Notes: generated by a model not told the origin, from the sequence alone. Shown: positions 12,889 to 25,340, counted from the first letter of the stretch. The stretch: DNA of 64,000 nucleotides from Karalla daura (GCA_029224185.1 CM055188.1:16459497-16523496), one strand, 5' to 3'. A program made the numbers and translations.

Positions 12889-15440
12889 CACAGGAGCCCA
12901 AATGAAAATGAATAATGCATTCTGTGAGGGCACTTGTAACAAATATATGATACATCCCTGTTTCCACATAATTGGGCACACAGAGACACATACAAAATTA
13001 AGAAAGTAGTTTGGCTTGGACATACAGAATCAGATATACTCTCTGAGACAACACATACAAAAAATGTTCAAAAACAAAGGCATAGATGCAAGGCAGGACA
13101 AGTCCGTTATTCACAAACATGATGCATCATTTCAAGCAGATGAAACTCTTCACCAACAAATATCTGATGTCTGTCTGTGGTTCTGATTTCTCTCAGACTG
13201 AGCACACACATGCACACAAACACACACCCATACACAGACAAGCACACACAACCATACAAGGCCATCATTGTTTTCAGTGCTGATGTTTACTGCAATTTTG
13301 AATGATGTGCCACCCACAACCAACTCCTCCTCTTCCTTCCTCTGGGCCCAAACCAAGGTCAATGCCCTCCCTCTTGGCTTTAACATTCCCCTCGTATCCC
13401 CCATAATCCTCAGTGTTTAAGCCTGAGGTACAAATACATTCTATTCAACCTGCACCAAGGGGTCCTCTAATACCGAACAGTGTGTGTCTGTGTGCATGTG
13501 TGTTTGTGGATTTGTGTGTGTCTATGTGTAGCAGCGTGCTCATATGCACTCCTATGTGTGCCTATGCCGATGTGTTGCAGGGCTTTGTGTTTAACACCCA
13601 TTGGTGCTTAGTATTCTCCCCGCCACGCGTCCTTGCGTTCCCATGCTTATTCTGTGGAGCACTGTTCACATCTTTTAGATGAGTATACCAGCGGCTGATG
13701 GCGAGAAGAGAGAATGAGGGATAGTAAAAAGACAAGGGGAGAAGATGACAGGGAAGCAAGCAACCAAATTCTGGTGAATAAAGTTTATACAGTGTGACTG
13801 ATGTAACCTTGGAGGTTTTGTATGAATACTTTAATGGACATTTAGTGGATAATTGATGCAGCTGTTTTGAGTTTTGAATAGGAGATAGTCTATTGTCCAA
13901 AGGAAATGGATGCACAGTTATGGCTGCACAGCTAAACCTAAATATAGGACCAAAATAAGCAAGTGGAAGGTTAATTCACTCTCTCTTGAACAGCTTTTAA
14001 TGGTCATAGAAATAGGATGAAGTCAAGTTCATATCACAGTGAACTGACACAAGCTGGATAATACATAGTTCTGTCACATGCTTGTGCTTTTAGCCTACGG
14101 TGTGCTCAGTAATCACAGGTGATTAGTGTTATCCCGACAGTGAGAAAAATGGCTGGCTGTAGCAGCACAATCAGCAGTTTACTGGGGACTAAATCTAATT
14201 TGGCATGTTCTCTGGCTGCTGTGGAAATGTGCCTGCCAGATGGCGAGGCTTACAAGTCAGTGTGGGAACAGACATGCCTCACAACATCTTCAAAGTAAAG
14301 TGTGAAAATCTTCACTAAGCAAATGTTGATACAAGATGGGACAGGAAACACAATTGACCTCTATCTATGTTGTAATAGATGAAGTTGATGGAGTGCAAAG
14401 GTCTGTGGACTGGAATCAAGTTTTTTCCTTTCACAATTGCCACATCTGGGGAAAGCTTTCAATGAGAGGCATTAGCAGATGTTTGTATCTGCAGCCTCAA
14501 CAGTTCCAGTGCAGTTGAACATAGCACAGTAAATGGTAAAATAAAATAGATATAGGAAGATATAGAATAGATGAGTACAGGAGAGAAATTTAACTCAAGC
14601 CCACAGGGATTACAAGACCACTCTACCACCTATATAGACAATTCAGAAAAGTACAATAAGGACAATGTGAAAGGATATCACATGAACCCACTTCACAAAA
14701 TCATGAATCGGGTTAAAATCAAAACAGCAGAGATAATGTACAAAGCAAGGAATAATTGAATGTCAAAAAATATACGGGAAGGTTCACAGAAATAGAGGAA
14801 GGGTATCTAAGGAGAGATATAAATTTTAAAAGACAAAAGGTAAGAACAACAATGGAAAATATGTGCATATCAACCTGTGGGGTGACAGTGAAATGGTTCT
14901 GTTTTGAAAATAAAGAGAGGTACAAAAAACATTTCTAGTTAGGTAAAAAGAAGAGGATGTGTTTATGTGGATGTGGAAGATTTTTATGGAGATTTATTAT
15001 GTATCCATCCATTCTGAATTTTAATTAATAGAATGATATACATTTATACAGATGTGTATTTGAATAACATTTATACTGATATTGGATAGTGTTAGAAATA
15101 GATGAATGTATAAATCATGATGAGTAATGATTGGTAGGAAGTTAATGCTGTACACATTGCCTGTTGCCCAATCTCCTGAGAGATTTGTATGCCATTATTG
15201 TGGTGTTGGACTGCTGGCAGGTTGCACAATATGTATGTCAAGGACTGATTTGCTGAGGGAACACAAACAGAAAAGATTTTTTTTTTTTTCAAGATTACAG
15301 CCTTTGCGTAATGGCAAAGTGCCCAGACCCTGCACTCAACAAGAACCTGGCCATTAGGCATGTTGAAGTAGATAGAAAACACAGAAAAAAGATCCCATTT
15401 GCACAGGAAAACACTGAAATTCATCATAATCTGCAGCGAA

Positions 15441-15665
15441 TACACGATGGACAGCTCTCCAGTCCTTCACAGGGTACTCACACCATTCACTCTTTCAATC
15501 ACACATAAGGACAAATTTGTGTCTCCTATCGACCTTAATGTTAGTTTTTGAACCATTGGAGGAGTCGCTCAAAATTGTCACTCACAAGGGGAGAACAAAC
15601 AAACTCCACACAAAGATGGCCAGAACACAAAACCCTAACCTTGTAGCCTTAAGATACCACCTCTA
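15441..15665 (-). repeat. tRNA-SINE-like dispersed teleost repeat (reverse orientation)
   Basis: In order on the plus strand: GGACAGCTCTCCAGTCCTTC, CACAGGGTACTCACACCATT, CACTC...CACACATAAGGACAA, GGGGAGAACAAACAAACTCC, ACACAAAGATGGCC and AAAACCCTAACCTTGTAGCC. This matches the order of a very common fish repeat ('GGTCGCCAGTCCATCACAGGG ... GGGGAGAACATGCAAACTCC ... AATCGAACCC'). The end that should carry the tRNA-like A/B boxes, read on the minus strand, is degraded. The assignment rests on memory of the family. Confidence 0.5.
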
Positions 15666-16430
15666 AGCCCAGAGCTACACATTTATAATACATATATACA
15701 AATAGAAGGGTATAATTATATTAAGTATATTTAGTATATTTAATTCTTTAAAGAAAATTTGACGGGTTTGACAAACAATTACTATAAGCATTGTAACTAA
15801 GAGTCTGCAAGAATCTCTCTCAGAGCACCACAAAACAGCGCATTTTCCATCCTAGCAAATGAGTGAGGGCCAGAACCAGAGCTACTCTTAGTGAAGCCTC
15901 TGCTCAATGGACTTTAGTATAGGTAAATGCAAGTAGATATGGCAACTTTTCTCCTCGATCGGTGAGCTAACTTCCTTTCTAACATAGCCAATGTCATCTG
16001 TCCATTGACTTCTGTCCAAGACACTATTCTTCCTAGCAGAAAAAACATTTTGCCCCCCATTCTCCCTCTGTGTTGACATAAGATGATCTAAGACTTTTAA
16101 ACTGTTCAGCTGACCCGCAAAACACCATTACACCATAGCTATAAAGCAGGTAAGACATTTAAACTTTAATTTGTTTACTGTGTTACTGCAAAGAGCCACA
16201 TCATACACATGGGCACACATGAACATCTTCCCATGTCTTAATCATGTATTCACGCACGCATGCACACAAACACACACACACAAACACACACAGACCTCTG
16301 CCAGCCAGATTTATTGAAAATATCCCACACCAACATGATAAAGACAGTTATTTTCAACAGTTAACATTGTGTGCCTCGCACATACAAACTCTCAGTTCAA
16401 GCAAGTCCACAAACAAAAATATAATAAATT
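15666..16430. other. No recognisable gene; probably includes the hAT 3' end
   Basis: 16,190-16,202 (AAAGAGCCACAT) repeats, in direct orientation, a 12-mer near the opposite end of the hAT element (18,522-18,533). A short AC run lies at 16,250-16,290. Confidence 0.45.
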
Positions 16431-18290
16431 TCAATAACATTTTTCTCTTACTATGCAGCTTAGTAGGACTTCCTGGCATTCCTTGTCTTGAACAATCCTC
16501 TTCAAGTCTGGCTTGTATTCTGTTGTTGCCACTCGAAGCAATTCTTTCAAATGTGTGCCAGTCAGAACAGATCGATGCTTTGATTTCACATGTCTCAGTG
16601 TTGAAAACACAGACTCGCAGACGTACGTTAACCCAAACATTGACAGTATCTTAAGCCCAGCCTGTTGGACGATGGGGTATTTTTCCATTGGCACACTTTG
16701 TCAGAACTCAATGGTGCTTTCCCTTAAAACAGCTTTCAGTTGGTCCTCCTCACAAAGATCGATCATCTCCAACTCTGCAACAGCAGCTGCAGCCTCATCT
16801 GTGTCGAGCGGGACTTTCAAACAGTCCGTCTCTGCATTAAATGGGTCGACGAGGAACGTAATCTGTGGTCTTTTCAGTTGTAGATCACAGAACCGGGTCA
16901 CAAAGCTTTAGTGCAGGTTTTCAACCAGTGTTGCATACCTGTCTCTTTTCTTTTTCAGGGCGGCGCTGGTGACTTGCTCACTGGCTTTTAGCAGAGTGGG
17001 AAAATGCGTTAAATCCCCCTTTTGAATATGCGCCTTGAACAGCTTCAGTTGGTTTGTTGACCAACGCAAATACACTTTGCACCAGGTCAGGCAGCATTTT
17101 TAACTTACCCTGCAGGGTCAGGTTCAGTCTGTCCAAGTGACACAGCATGTCGACTAAAAATGCCAGATCCATAATCCGCTTGAGGTCCAAGAGCTCGGGA
17201 TAGTTCTTGCCCTTTCTCTTCCATGAACAGTTTCACGGCATCCAAAAGCTCAAAGAAGCGAGAGAGTACCTTGCCTTTTGACAGCCACCTCACAGTGCAG
17301 TGCAGCGGCAGGTCACCTGGAAACCCACGGTCCAGCTCAGTAATGACATTCCTGAATTGCCTGTGGTTAAGCGCATGTTTGCGGATGTAGTTGACTATTT
17401 CCATCACAGGCTTCATGATGTTGTCTAAATTCAATAACTTCGACATGAGTTGCTCCCTGTGGATGATGCAGTGGAAATTTCAAAAGTTGGGAAATGTTTG
17501 GTAAGCTTTGCACAGCCCCACAAGCCCGTTCACGGATCCGATCATGGCTGGCGCTCCCTCCGTGGCTACTGCAGTTAGTTTTGGTATGGGCAGATTTGCT
17601 TTTGCAAATGCAACCATCATTGTCTCTTTCACATCTATGCCAGGGGTTCTGTCTTTTAATGTCACAATATCAAGGAGTTCTTCTTTGATCATGCATTCGT
17701 TTGACACAGGCCGTGCAAATATTGCCAACTGAGGCTTGTCTTGTATGCCACAACTCTCATCCAATGCCACACTAAAATACTCACATGCTTGAAGGTCAGA
17801 GTGCAACTGTGATTCAATAGCCATGTTAATGTCCGATATTCTGCGTTCAACAGTGTCGCAGGACAGTTGGATGTCTGATACGCTTTGTTTTAGTTTGTCG
17901 TCTTCAGGAGACAAGATTTCAACAGCGTCAATGAGGCATTTTTTAATGAAGTCCCCTTCGTTGTATGGCTTTTTAGCCTGTGCTATGTTCCAAGCCAGTT
18001 GATGTGATGCAAGCGTTACGGTCTCTGAGTGTTTTGTAAATTTTTGGAAAAACTGCATCTGCTTTTCTGCCTGACTTTTCAAAGTGACCAACTTGCTCTT
18101 GCGAAGTTTAGTCCCTTTTGGAAATTCCTGCTCGATGTTAGGATGGAGTGAGCTGAAGTGATGCTGAAGATTTGAAGCTCTGAAATGCGCTTATGATGCC
18201 TGACATATAAGGCAGAATGGCTTGCGATTATGTTCAACAAAAAAACATAAACTCTCCCACTGTTAAAAACGTCCTGTGTTCCTATTTTTG
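16431..18290 (-). pseudogene. hAT-superfamily transposase pseudogene (BED/GTF2IRD2-like type)
   Basis: Read from the minus strand this is an almost full-length BED-hAT transposase of the kind annotated in fish as GTF2IRD2-like. The BED zinc finger lies at 18,240-18,130 (CLICQ ... HHFSSLH). The catalytic half (17.5-18.1 kb) includes the block YFSVALDESCGIQDKPQLAI. The middle includes LPLHCTVRWLSKGKVLSRFF (about 17.3 kb), and the C-terminal dimerisation region has YVCESVFSTLRHVKSKHRS (16.6 kb). In-frame stops lie at 18,191-18,193, 17,480-17,482, 16,908-16,910 and 16,701-16,703, and probably 18,263-18,265. There is a +1 insertion in the C run 17,210-17,212 and a +4 insertion (TTGG, about 17,049-17,052). 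The real frame continues across each stop, so these are point lesions in an old copy, not exon borders. The plus-strand ORFs over this region are antisense shadows. It is not functional as a protein. Confidence 0.93.
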
Positions 18291-18519
18291 TTTGACTGTG
18301 CTTTTTTTCCTGTCATTTTGAGAGCTAACTTGACGCAAATTGTTTACAACTCAAATGTTCTTGCGCGTTTGATGTCACTCAAACCGGCTTCTTCTTCTTC
18401 GCAACTCAAACCGGCTTACCTGGTCAACGTGCCACCTAGGGGGAATGAATGGCAGCGCCAGCCAAGCATTTTTGGCGATTGTCAGGTGAAAGCTCCTGAA
18501 GAGCTGCATGAAACCAGTT

Positions 18520-18563
18520 AAAGAGCCACATGAGGCTCGGGAGCCGCGGGTTGGCCAGGCCTG
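18520..18563 (-). repeat. Probable 5' terminal region of the hAT element
   Basis: On the minus strand the element appears to begin at 18,563 with CAGGCCTGGCCAACCCGCGG, then CTCCCGAGCCTCATGTGGCT. This is the type of GC-rich end I associate with this hAT group. The next 8 bp outward (18,564-18,571, ATATAGAG) would be the target duplication. A possible partner is CTATAAAG at 16,139-16,146 just before CAGG, with 6 of 8 bases matching. The far end has no good inverted match, so the 3' boundary is not settled. Confidence 0.5.
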
Positions 18564-19048
18564 ATATAGAGTATAGAATATCAATTGAGAGATGGAAGCA
18601 GTGACGGGGAAGGTCAAATGTCAGAACAAAAAAAAAAGAGAGACACAGGTAGGATCATGCAGACAAATGTCTAAACTAATGTGGACAAGCTGTTGTTTTA
18701 AGTGTTCAAAGCATTTTGTTTAAAATTTATTTAAAGCTGTTGTTTACTGAACTGTACTACACAATACGGTGCAGGAAATAATTTTTAGAAATTAGAAATG
18801 TACATTTGCTATGTGCAACATGGACATGGCCAAAAATGTGTCATTTTTTTAGTCCAAAATTTTGACACAGATGTTTATAACAATAGAGTTTTCACATATC
18901 CAAAGATTGGAACACCTCACATGTTAAAGTCAGAATCAGGCTTGTTCCTTATACTGTATGAGTATACTGAGGTTATGGTTACACAAAATCTCTGTTCACT
19001 GGCTAGTTTGATACAGAATGTCAACTTGTTTTGGCTAAGATCAAATCA
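18564..19048. other. No recognisable gene
   Basis: AT-rich spacer between the hAT element and the next transposon. The start of a 204-codon plus-strand ORF here (18,798) runs into retrotransposon antisense and is not a gene. Confidence 0.6.
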
Positions 19049-19105
19049 CAGTGGACCCTCGAGATACGTAAATGCATACATTCTGAAATGCCTCTCCTAT
19101 AGTCA
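19049..19105. mobile_element. Short TIR transposon copy B, left part
   Basis: Starts CAGTGGACCCTCGAGATACG and stays alignable to copy A (125-441) to about 19,095 (CTGAAATGCC against CAGAAAGGC). It is interrupted there; the rest of the element lies at 21,076-21,323, about 2 kb away. Confidence 0.6.
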
Positions 19106-19109
19106 TTTA

Positions 19110-21075
19110 ATAATGACTGGAGCTTTTGGCCAGGGGTTTGTGTCATCAGATGGTTACCAACACTCATTGGATGTCTTGACCCTGAACCATTACACCCTCC
19201 CTTTGGCAGTCCAGTTGTGGTGGCCAGCTACTACTCACTCGCCCCTGGCTGCCAGCTCTGTTCCTCTCTCCTATTCCATATCCAAAAAGAGGTTTTTTGT
19301 GCAGCCTCCCCCAGCTTTCACACTGCCTTCTCTCTCTCCCTCCCTGTTAACCCAATGGCTGAAAGCAGCCTCCAGACCAGTTGGGCTGGGAGACTCCTGC
19401 ACCCCACCTTGACCGGGTACAACCATGTCTGCCAACCTCTGTCTCTACAGTCACACACCAGGTCTGTAGCGTTCAGCTTTCCTCTGGAATGCTTCTTTGC
19501 TCCCCTCCTCCCATGGCACAGTAAGCTCCACCAGGATGATCTTCTTTCCTGCTGTGGAGAAAGCACTGCGTCTGGCCTTAAGGTGGTGTGGACAACATCT
19601 AGGAACTGAAGCCTCCTCTTCAAGTCAACCCTAAGCTCCCAACCTTGGGCTGAATTCAAGAGGCTTGGCTTGGACTTCTTAGGGCCTGAGGGTTTGGCAC
19701 CCTCTTTGACAAATGTGATGCCAGGTGGTGGTTTGCTGTCATGATGCTTCCTGGTCCTCTTCTGCTCTAGAATGTCAGGGAGCACGGCCAAAACTTTGTC
19801 ATGCCGCCACTTTTATCTGCCTTGTGCCAGGCCTCTTTTACATCCCGTCAGGATGTGTACCATTGTTTCCTTTTGACCACAGAGCTTGCAGGTTGGGTCG
19901 TCTCTCATTCCCTACCTGTGTCAGTTCACAGGGGTGGGGAGGGTATTGTAGACTGAGCCTGAGCAGAAAGGAGATTTTGAATGGCTCCAGCCTTCAAAGG
20001 TCTGCCCATGTCAGCCTCCTTTTGGGGAATTCCCACCTCATCCAGGCTGCTTGGGATCCTAGCTCACCTTTGCTTTCCTCTGTTCTTCCTCTAGGTCTCT
20101 TACCTCTACTTGAACCATGGCTCTTTTCTCCTTTAAGCTGGCTTTTTCCCCACCTTTGGAAGTGGGACATTCCCAATCTTTGCCTCCCTTTGCATGGTGC
20201 TCCCACGATGTCCTTGAGCATAAGGGGCCCTTCTGCTAGGTTGCTGAGGCCTCCCATTTCCTCTCTGGCCTGGTCCTGACGCCAGCTTGTCAGACATTGC
20301 TGTCCCTTAAATCTCTGAAAGTCAACACAACCCTACACTTTGCAACCTGGAACTCCACCACCAGGGAGGCAGGGATGAAAGGGGCAGTTGTAATTGCCCT
20401 GACCTGATGTACAGCCCCACTCAGGTGAAATTTGGAAGGATTCCTAACCACCTTCTGAGGTGGCTATTGATCTTGCGTTCCACTCCTTCCATTGGTGTTA
20501 GTAGGACCTCATACACTGTCATCAACCACATCAGCCTGGGGAGTAGGCCGTGTTGGTACATCCAGGCCTTCAAATTCCCAGGGAGTCCTGATCTGTCAAT
20601 GCTCTTCAGCCAGCTCTCTGCTTGCTTCTCTGCATTGCTGGTGTTGTTCTGATCCTGTAAGGATTCGTAGTATCACTTCCGCAGATCACGATAGGATTGT
20701 CCTTAATGGAAGGAGTGATCTCGCCTTGGATTGATAGGCTGTGCTAGAAAGAGATGTTTCCCCACTGGATGATAAAGGTCCTTGATTTCCTTGGCTTGAA
20801 GATTTTTCTCGGCTAGGTGCCGTGTTGTCCAGCTTCGATAAGACCCACCTCGCCTTTACATGGGAACATGTTGTAATTGTAAGGTCATCGAGGTAGCCCC
20901 TGTCGGGATAGCTGGCTGTCGGGTCCCCGGATCCATCAGTGGGCCTCTGGCTTCCTTCTCCCCTGATTTAATGATGAGGTTGTTTCCCGTGACGAACAGG
21001 ATGGGAGACACTGTACACCCTGAGACTATCCCCCTCTCCAGCTGCTGCTGCTCCACTACATGATGATCAAAATTC
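19110..21075 (-). mobile_element. Non-LTR retrotransposon fragment: RT to restriction-like endonuclease region
   Basis: On the minus strand the copy starts inside the reverse transcriptase. 21,045-20,980 encodes RGIVSGCTVSPILF, and 20,895-20,884 encodes the catalytic YLDD followed by LTITT, in a frame shifted from the first block. Next come CKGRQRLGMSHFQRWGK and FPKRRLTWADL (20.0-20.25 kb), then at 19.3-19.8 kb SAQGWELRVDLKRRLQFLDV, LRPDAVL and DCRDRGWQTWLYPVKVGCRS. The 'LRPD ... PVEVGCRGF' C-terminus is shared by an abundant fish retroelement family. I read it as the PD-(D/E)xK-type endonuclease region of R2/NeSL/HERO-like elements; the clade is inference. The 5' half is missing and the frames are broken. 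It sits between the two halves of copy B of the TIR element. Confidence 0.75.
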
Positions 21076-21323
21076 ATGGCACCCCTTCCCGAAAATAGTC
21101 ATATAAAGTTTAAATATAAGACTGTTTAAATATGATATTAAAATATACAGCTGTTTTTAAGTGTAAAAAAGGCAGAGAGGACTTGTTTGCTGTTCTGTGG
21201 CACTTTCGATTTCATTTTCGTTTTGAATATTTTTTCGTTAAATGGGATGTAAATTTCTTCAAAGCCCAATTTGTATTCTGAATTTTTCAAATGATAGGAC
21301 GTTCATAAGTCGAGGTACCACTG
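21076..21323. mobile_element. Short TIR transposon copy B, right part
   Basis: Alignable to 190-410 of copy A (AAAATATACAGCTGTTT, GGCAGAGAGGAC, TTTCGATTTCATTTTCGTTT, TTCTTCAAAGCCCAATT). It ends ATAAGTCGAGGTACCACTG, the inverted complement of the CAGTGG...CTCGA end at 19,049. The two parts together are about the length of copy A. Confidence 0.75.
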
Positions 21324-22335
21324 TTTTCCTGTCCATATAAACTCAGTTATTGATAAGCGTGACTGAAAACATATGGTCTTACAGAAAATGGAATATTAAT
21401 ATATTTCCTCAGGAGACTGGACCAAAAAGTCTAAAACGTATTTATAATACATCATCTCCTGCTCTCCACCAAAAAATCTCTGGTTTAGTCGATTCCCTCC
21501 CTAACCTGTGTGGTTTTAACACTTAACCGCTGAGTAGCGGGCAATAAAAGCTAGAAATTATGAAACACAAATAGAGATGTGCTCTCTGAGGTCTGTAATT
21601 TGTGTTCACATTTGCATGATTGTGCAAAATGCATTGCTCTTCATGCGGAGTGCCTTGGCTCTCTGCCTGTTAAGACATTTATAAATGTGACTACTGTAGC
21701 TTTTATATCATAATTTTACTGTATTACTATACAGTAATACACAAAACAAAAGAAAAATAGATTGTAGAATCCAAAGATGCAGCGAAGTTAGTTTATCTTA
21801 GAAATGCATCTCATTTTATTATCTGGTGGACAACTGACATCATGTTTAAAACTCTTGGCCTTTTTCAGGTTAAAAACAAACCTTTTGAATGGCCACTATT
21901 TGGATTCTGACCTCCAGGAATGTTACAGGTCTAGTAGAAGATCTACAGTGTGAAAACATGATTAGTGCCAGCCAGTCTCCAAATGAACCCTCACATGTAT
22001 CCTCCAAACACAACATCAAAAACATAAGCTGCAGAGCTCTGACTCAGAAAATAGTAATGAGAGTTCCTTGCTAAATGAACCCACTTCACGAGTCAGTCCT
22101 CTATACCAACCACAGCCTCTGTCTCGGCTGTAGACACATAGCTGGAATATTGCAATTATCTCACTGTGTATTGGAGTACTTCCAATGAATGGTTTAGAAT
22201 AGGTGCCGAGAACATTTTTACAATACTATGTTCTCAGGAGTTTAGATTCAAAACCATGGTATCCATGAGTAGACACTTTGCTGTTAATAATGACCACCAC
22301 CAACAGTGTTTACAAATCAGGTTTGAATATTGGTG

Positions 22336-22385
22336 TGTATGTGTTTGTGTGTGTTTGATAGAGAGACAGAGAGAGAGAGACGAGG
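22336..22385. repeat. (TG)n/(GA)n microsatellite
   Basis: Short TG run followed by GAGAGACAGAGAGAGAGAGA. Confidence 0.8.
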
Positions 22386-23323
22386 GGGCGTGGGGGGCTG
22401 AATCTGTGTGGTTACAGCTTTTTTGAACCATGTTATGAGCCACGTAAGTGGTCGGACAAATAGCTAGGACCTGATTGATGCTGGCTGGAGTAGTTCTAAT
22501 GCTGTCTGGCTTGTAGCATACTGAATGTGACATTGGTTTGCTCTGAAGAATATTGATCTCGAATGCTCCTTGCCGTGTGCAGAAATGGAGGGCTGTATTG
22601 ATGTTCACCATGGTTCTCATTTCAAGCTCATCTCACACTGCCTCTGTGTTTGTGTGTGTGTGTGTTTGTGTGTGTGCGTGTATGTGTGTCTGGGTGTGCA
22701 CAGGGCAGCAGCCATGCCGGAGGCTACTCAAGTGTGAAATCGTGTGACGGTTCCTCCATTGCGCTTCATTTAGCCACATATCGCCCATCTCTCATTCCTG
22801 ACAAGTTGCTTAACTGCTCCAAACTGCGACTGCCTCAGGGTGGGGTGGTGATGCAGCCTTGTCAATGTACAATGAGGTGTGTGTGTGTGTCTCTGTGTGT
22901 GTTCTTATGTCTATGCGTGTGTGTGTGGACTAAAGGAAGTCTAATAAAGCAAGTAGCTGCCATGGAAACCAGGGCAGAGGCTAACTCATCCTCTGTGTCA
23001 AGGGACCCATCAGGGCCCCGGCCATGGTGCATGCAGGGACACATACACACTTATACACCTGCAGACACACATACATTTGTATCAAAAGCATGGCCACTGA
23101 CTCATGGAGGGATGCACCAAACTCACACCAAATTGCAGATGAAGAGATGTATCATAACTGTGTCGCACTGTGTCCTAATATAGACGTTGTCTTTTGCACA
23201 CACACAGACACACAGACACAGACGCACACACACACACACGATAAGATTCCCAATACCTAGCTGTAATTCTTTACCCTTTCCCCTTTTTTTCAAGAGTAAA
23301 AGTGTGTATCTGCACATCACCCC

Positions 23324-23437
<114 letters not shown>

Positions 23438-23457
23438 CACATGCTGACATGTAGATC

Positions 23458-23540
23458 AGTGATTATCAACTGGTGGCCCACAGGCCTAATCCAGTCCAGT
23501 GGGGCATTGACTTATGGTGAGGTGGCCTGTCTTCACCAGG
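23458..23540 (+). repeat. Possible hAT transposon terminus
   Basis: CAGTGATTATCAACTGGTGG followed by CCCACAGGCC resembles the 'CAGTGGTTCTCAAC..GTGGCCCGCGGGCC' end of hAT elements. No inverted partner is recognisable in the following kilobase. Confidence 0.35.
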
Positions 23541-25129
23541 GGTGGCGGTTGGGTGCTAGTGGGTGACAAATAACACTTTGTCCCAATCTGTGGTTTAGAA
23601 ACTGCTGTGATTGTCCAATGTTTCCTAAGTTTAAGACTGTACCTGAACTCACCGCTTGTGTGACTTTGGCATCTCTGACATACAGCCCTGTTGGGACCAT
23701 GACACCAGTTACGAACGGTCCAATATGCCAATTTGAAACAGGCAACATTTAATGTGGGATTTTGCCACAAAAGGGGAGGTAGCTGTAAAGTAGCTCTCTC
23801 AGGCTAACAATTACTGGGGTCAAAATGGGGAATAAAGCTTAACTCACACTGTAAACAAAAATCTTAGTTGACAACCTTAACCACTATACAAAAGGAACTA
23901 TATATAACCGCTACAGCCATATGAACACAAACTAACAGACTGTAAAAGACATACACAAACATAAAAGACACAAAAAGGTGTTGTTGCTCGTGCACATCCA
24001 TATAAGGCCACCAGTCTATGTTTGCATGTGCACACTTAAGAAAGTGCATGTGTGTATAATGTGCTTGTGTCTTTGCCTTTGTATATATCTGTGCTACAGA
24101 ATGTAATCAAAAATGTAAAAGGACACGACACAAAAGGGCAAAAAAGTTCTCAGCTCGTTAGATATGCTATGATAAGGAAGAGATTTTAGGAATCAATACA
24201 TGGGATATTGTTAGCAACATGCTATGCTACTATTTTCTCTGCTCGGCAGAGTTATGTTATCGAAGTTATGTGTCACACAGGGGACATACTGGCTGTGAGG
24301 TGAAAATCACGACCAAACCCTGCTGCAGTTGTTGTTGGAGCTTTTTTTCACCATGAGTAAGTAAATAACCTCATGTTCTTTGACAACTGTAGCCTGTAAC
24401 AAGGAATGAACATGTGTGTAAATAAACACACAAATATAACATTGCACTTGTTGATTGCATCATGAATATTAACTCAATTCCCTTGTTTTTATCATTTGAC
24501 TTCCTGCCTGAACTAATATGATCAGCGTACAAATGAGAGCTGATTCCAAAACAATTGCAGCACGCTGCAAGCTGGCTGCAGAGATTCAAATGAATGACAT
24601 AATCTGTTAACATGGGCACCAAAAGGAATCTGGCATCACTTTACAGCACCTCCATTGCTCCAATGTAGTTTATTTTGTAGAGACCAAAAATACAGGAAGA
24701 GAGCTGTGCTTTTGGGTATCTCCTTTAGGCTGACATAGTTTAAGTGAAACCTACTGATATACTCCAACCTCAGACAGCAAAATAACACATTCTCTCACTG
24801 TCTCTCACTTTCTCTCTCACACACATACACAAGGAGTGATGGACGTACATAGTCAATGAACAGCAAAGCAGTCACGACCATGATTGAGAGTAAAGTGAAA
24901 GTTGAAGAGTCATCAGTTGATTTTAGTGAGTACAGTATTGCAGTAAACTGCATTTTGTATTTTGCATTTATGTATGCATTTTGCATTTTTTCTTTGCATT
25001 TAATTTAATCTGTTAATGTTATTTGTAAAGATTTCACCGCATGCAACTCAGCAGTTCTTTCAGTGATGTTGTGTGTGTGCATGAAAGAGAGAGAGGCTCT
25101 GTGTGTGTGTGTGTGTTGGGGAGGCCGGG

Positions 25130-25340
25130 CTGTAATTAGTGCTCCGAAAGGGAGCACTATTACTCTCCACCGTGTTTGTTCTTCTTATTATTATAACGAA
25201 ATTTCGGTCAAGCGTAGCTCGACAACCGCTTGTCGCAGACACACAAACGATGCATCAAAACGTGCGGCTCGGTCCCGGCAAGTGTGGAAACCTTCAACAA
25301 CGACAAAATTCAACAAAAGTTAATTTTTTAACAACTCTCG
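25130..25340. repeat. Dispersed teleost repeat with terminal hairpin
   Basis: A perfect 8-bp stem with a 5-nt loop at 25,138-25,158 (AGTGCTCC GAAAG GGAGCACT) is followed by TGTTTGTTCTTCTTATTATT and a CpG-bearing tail (ACCGCTTGTCGCAGACACAC, ACGTGCGGCTCGGTCCCGGC). I recall similar hairpin plus 'TTCTTCTTATTATTATT' sequence repeated in fish genomes, but not its class. The GC-rich, CpG-rich segment stands out from its surroundings. Plus-strand ORFs here are short and not recognised. Confidence 0.4.

Larger units (their letters stand above)
11054..15440. other. Microsatellite-rich, no recognisable gene
   Basis: Beyond the listed tracts there are minor AC/TG runs near 11,240, 11,467, 11,617, 11,760-11,815, 13,203-13,252 and 13,480-13,530. 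ORFs in 14.3-15.4 kb are short and not recognised. Confidence 0.55.

Noticed and set aside
16244..17732. Plus-strand ORFs over the hAT element
   Set aside because: Antisense shadows of the transposase pseudogene.
18798..20279. Large plus-strand ORFs (204, 130 and 184 codons)
   Set aside because: Antisense of the minus-strand retrotransposon, whose protein motifs are clear on the other strand.
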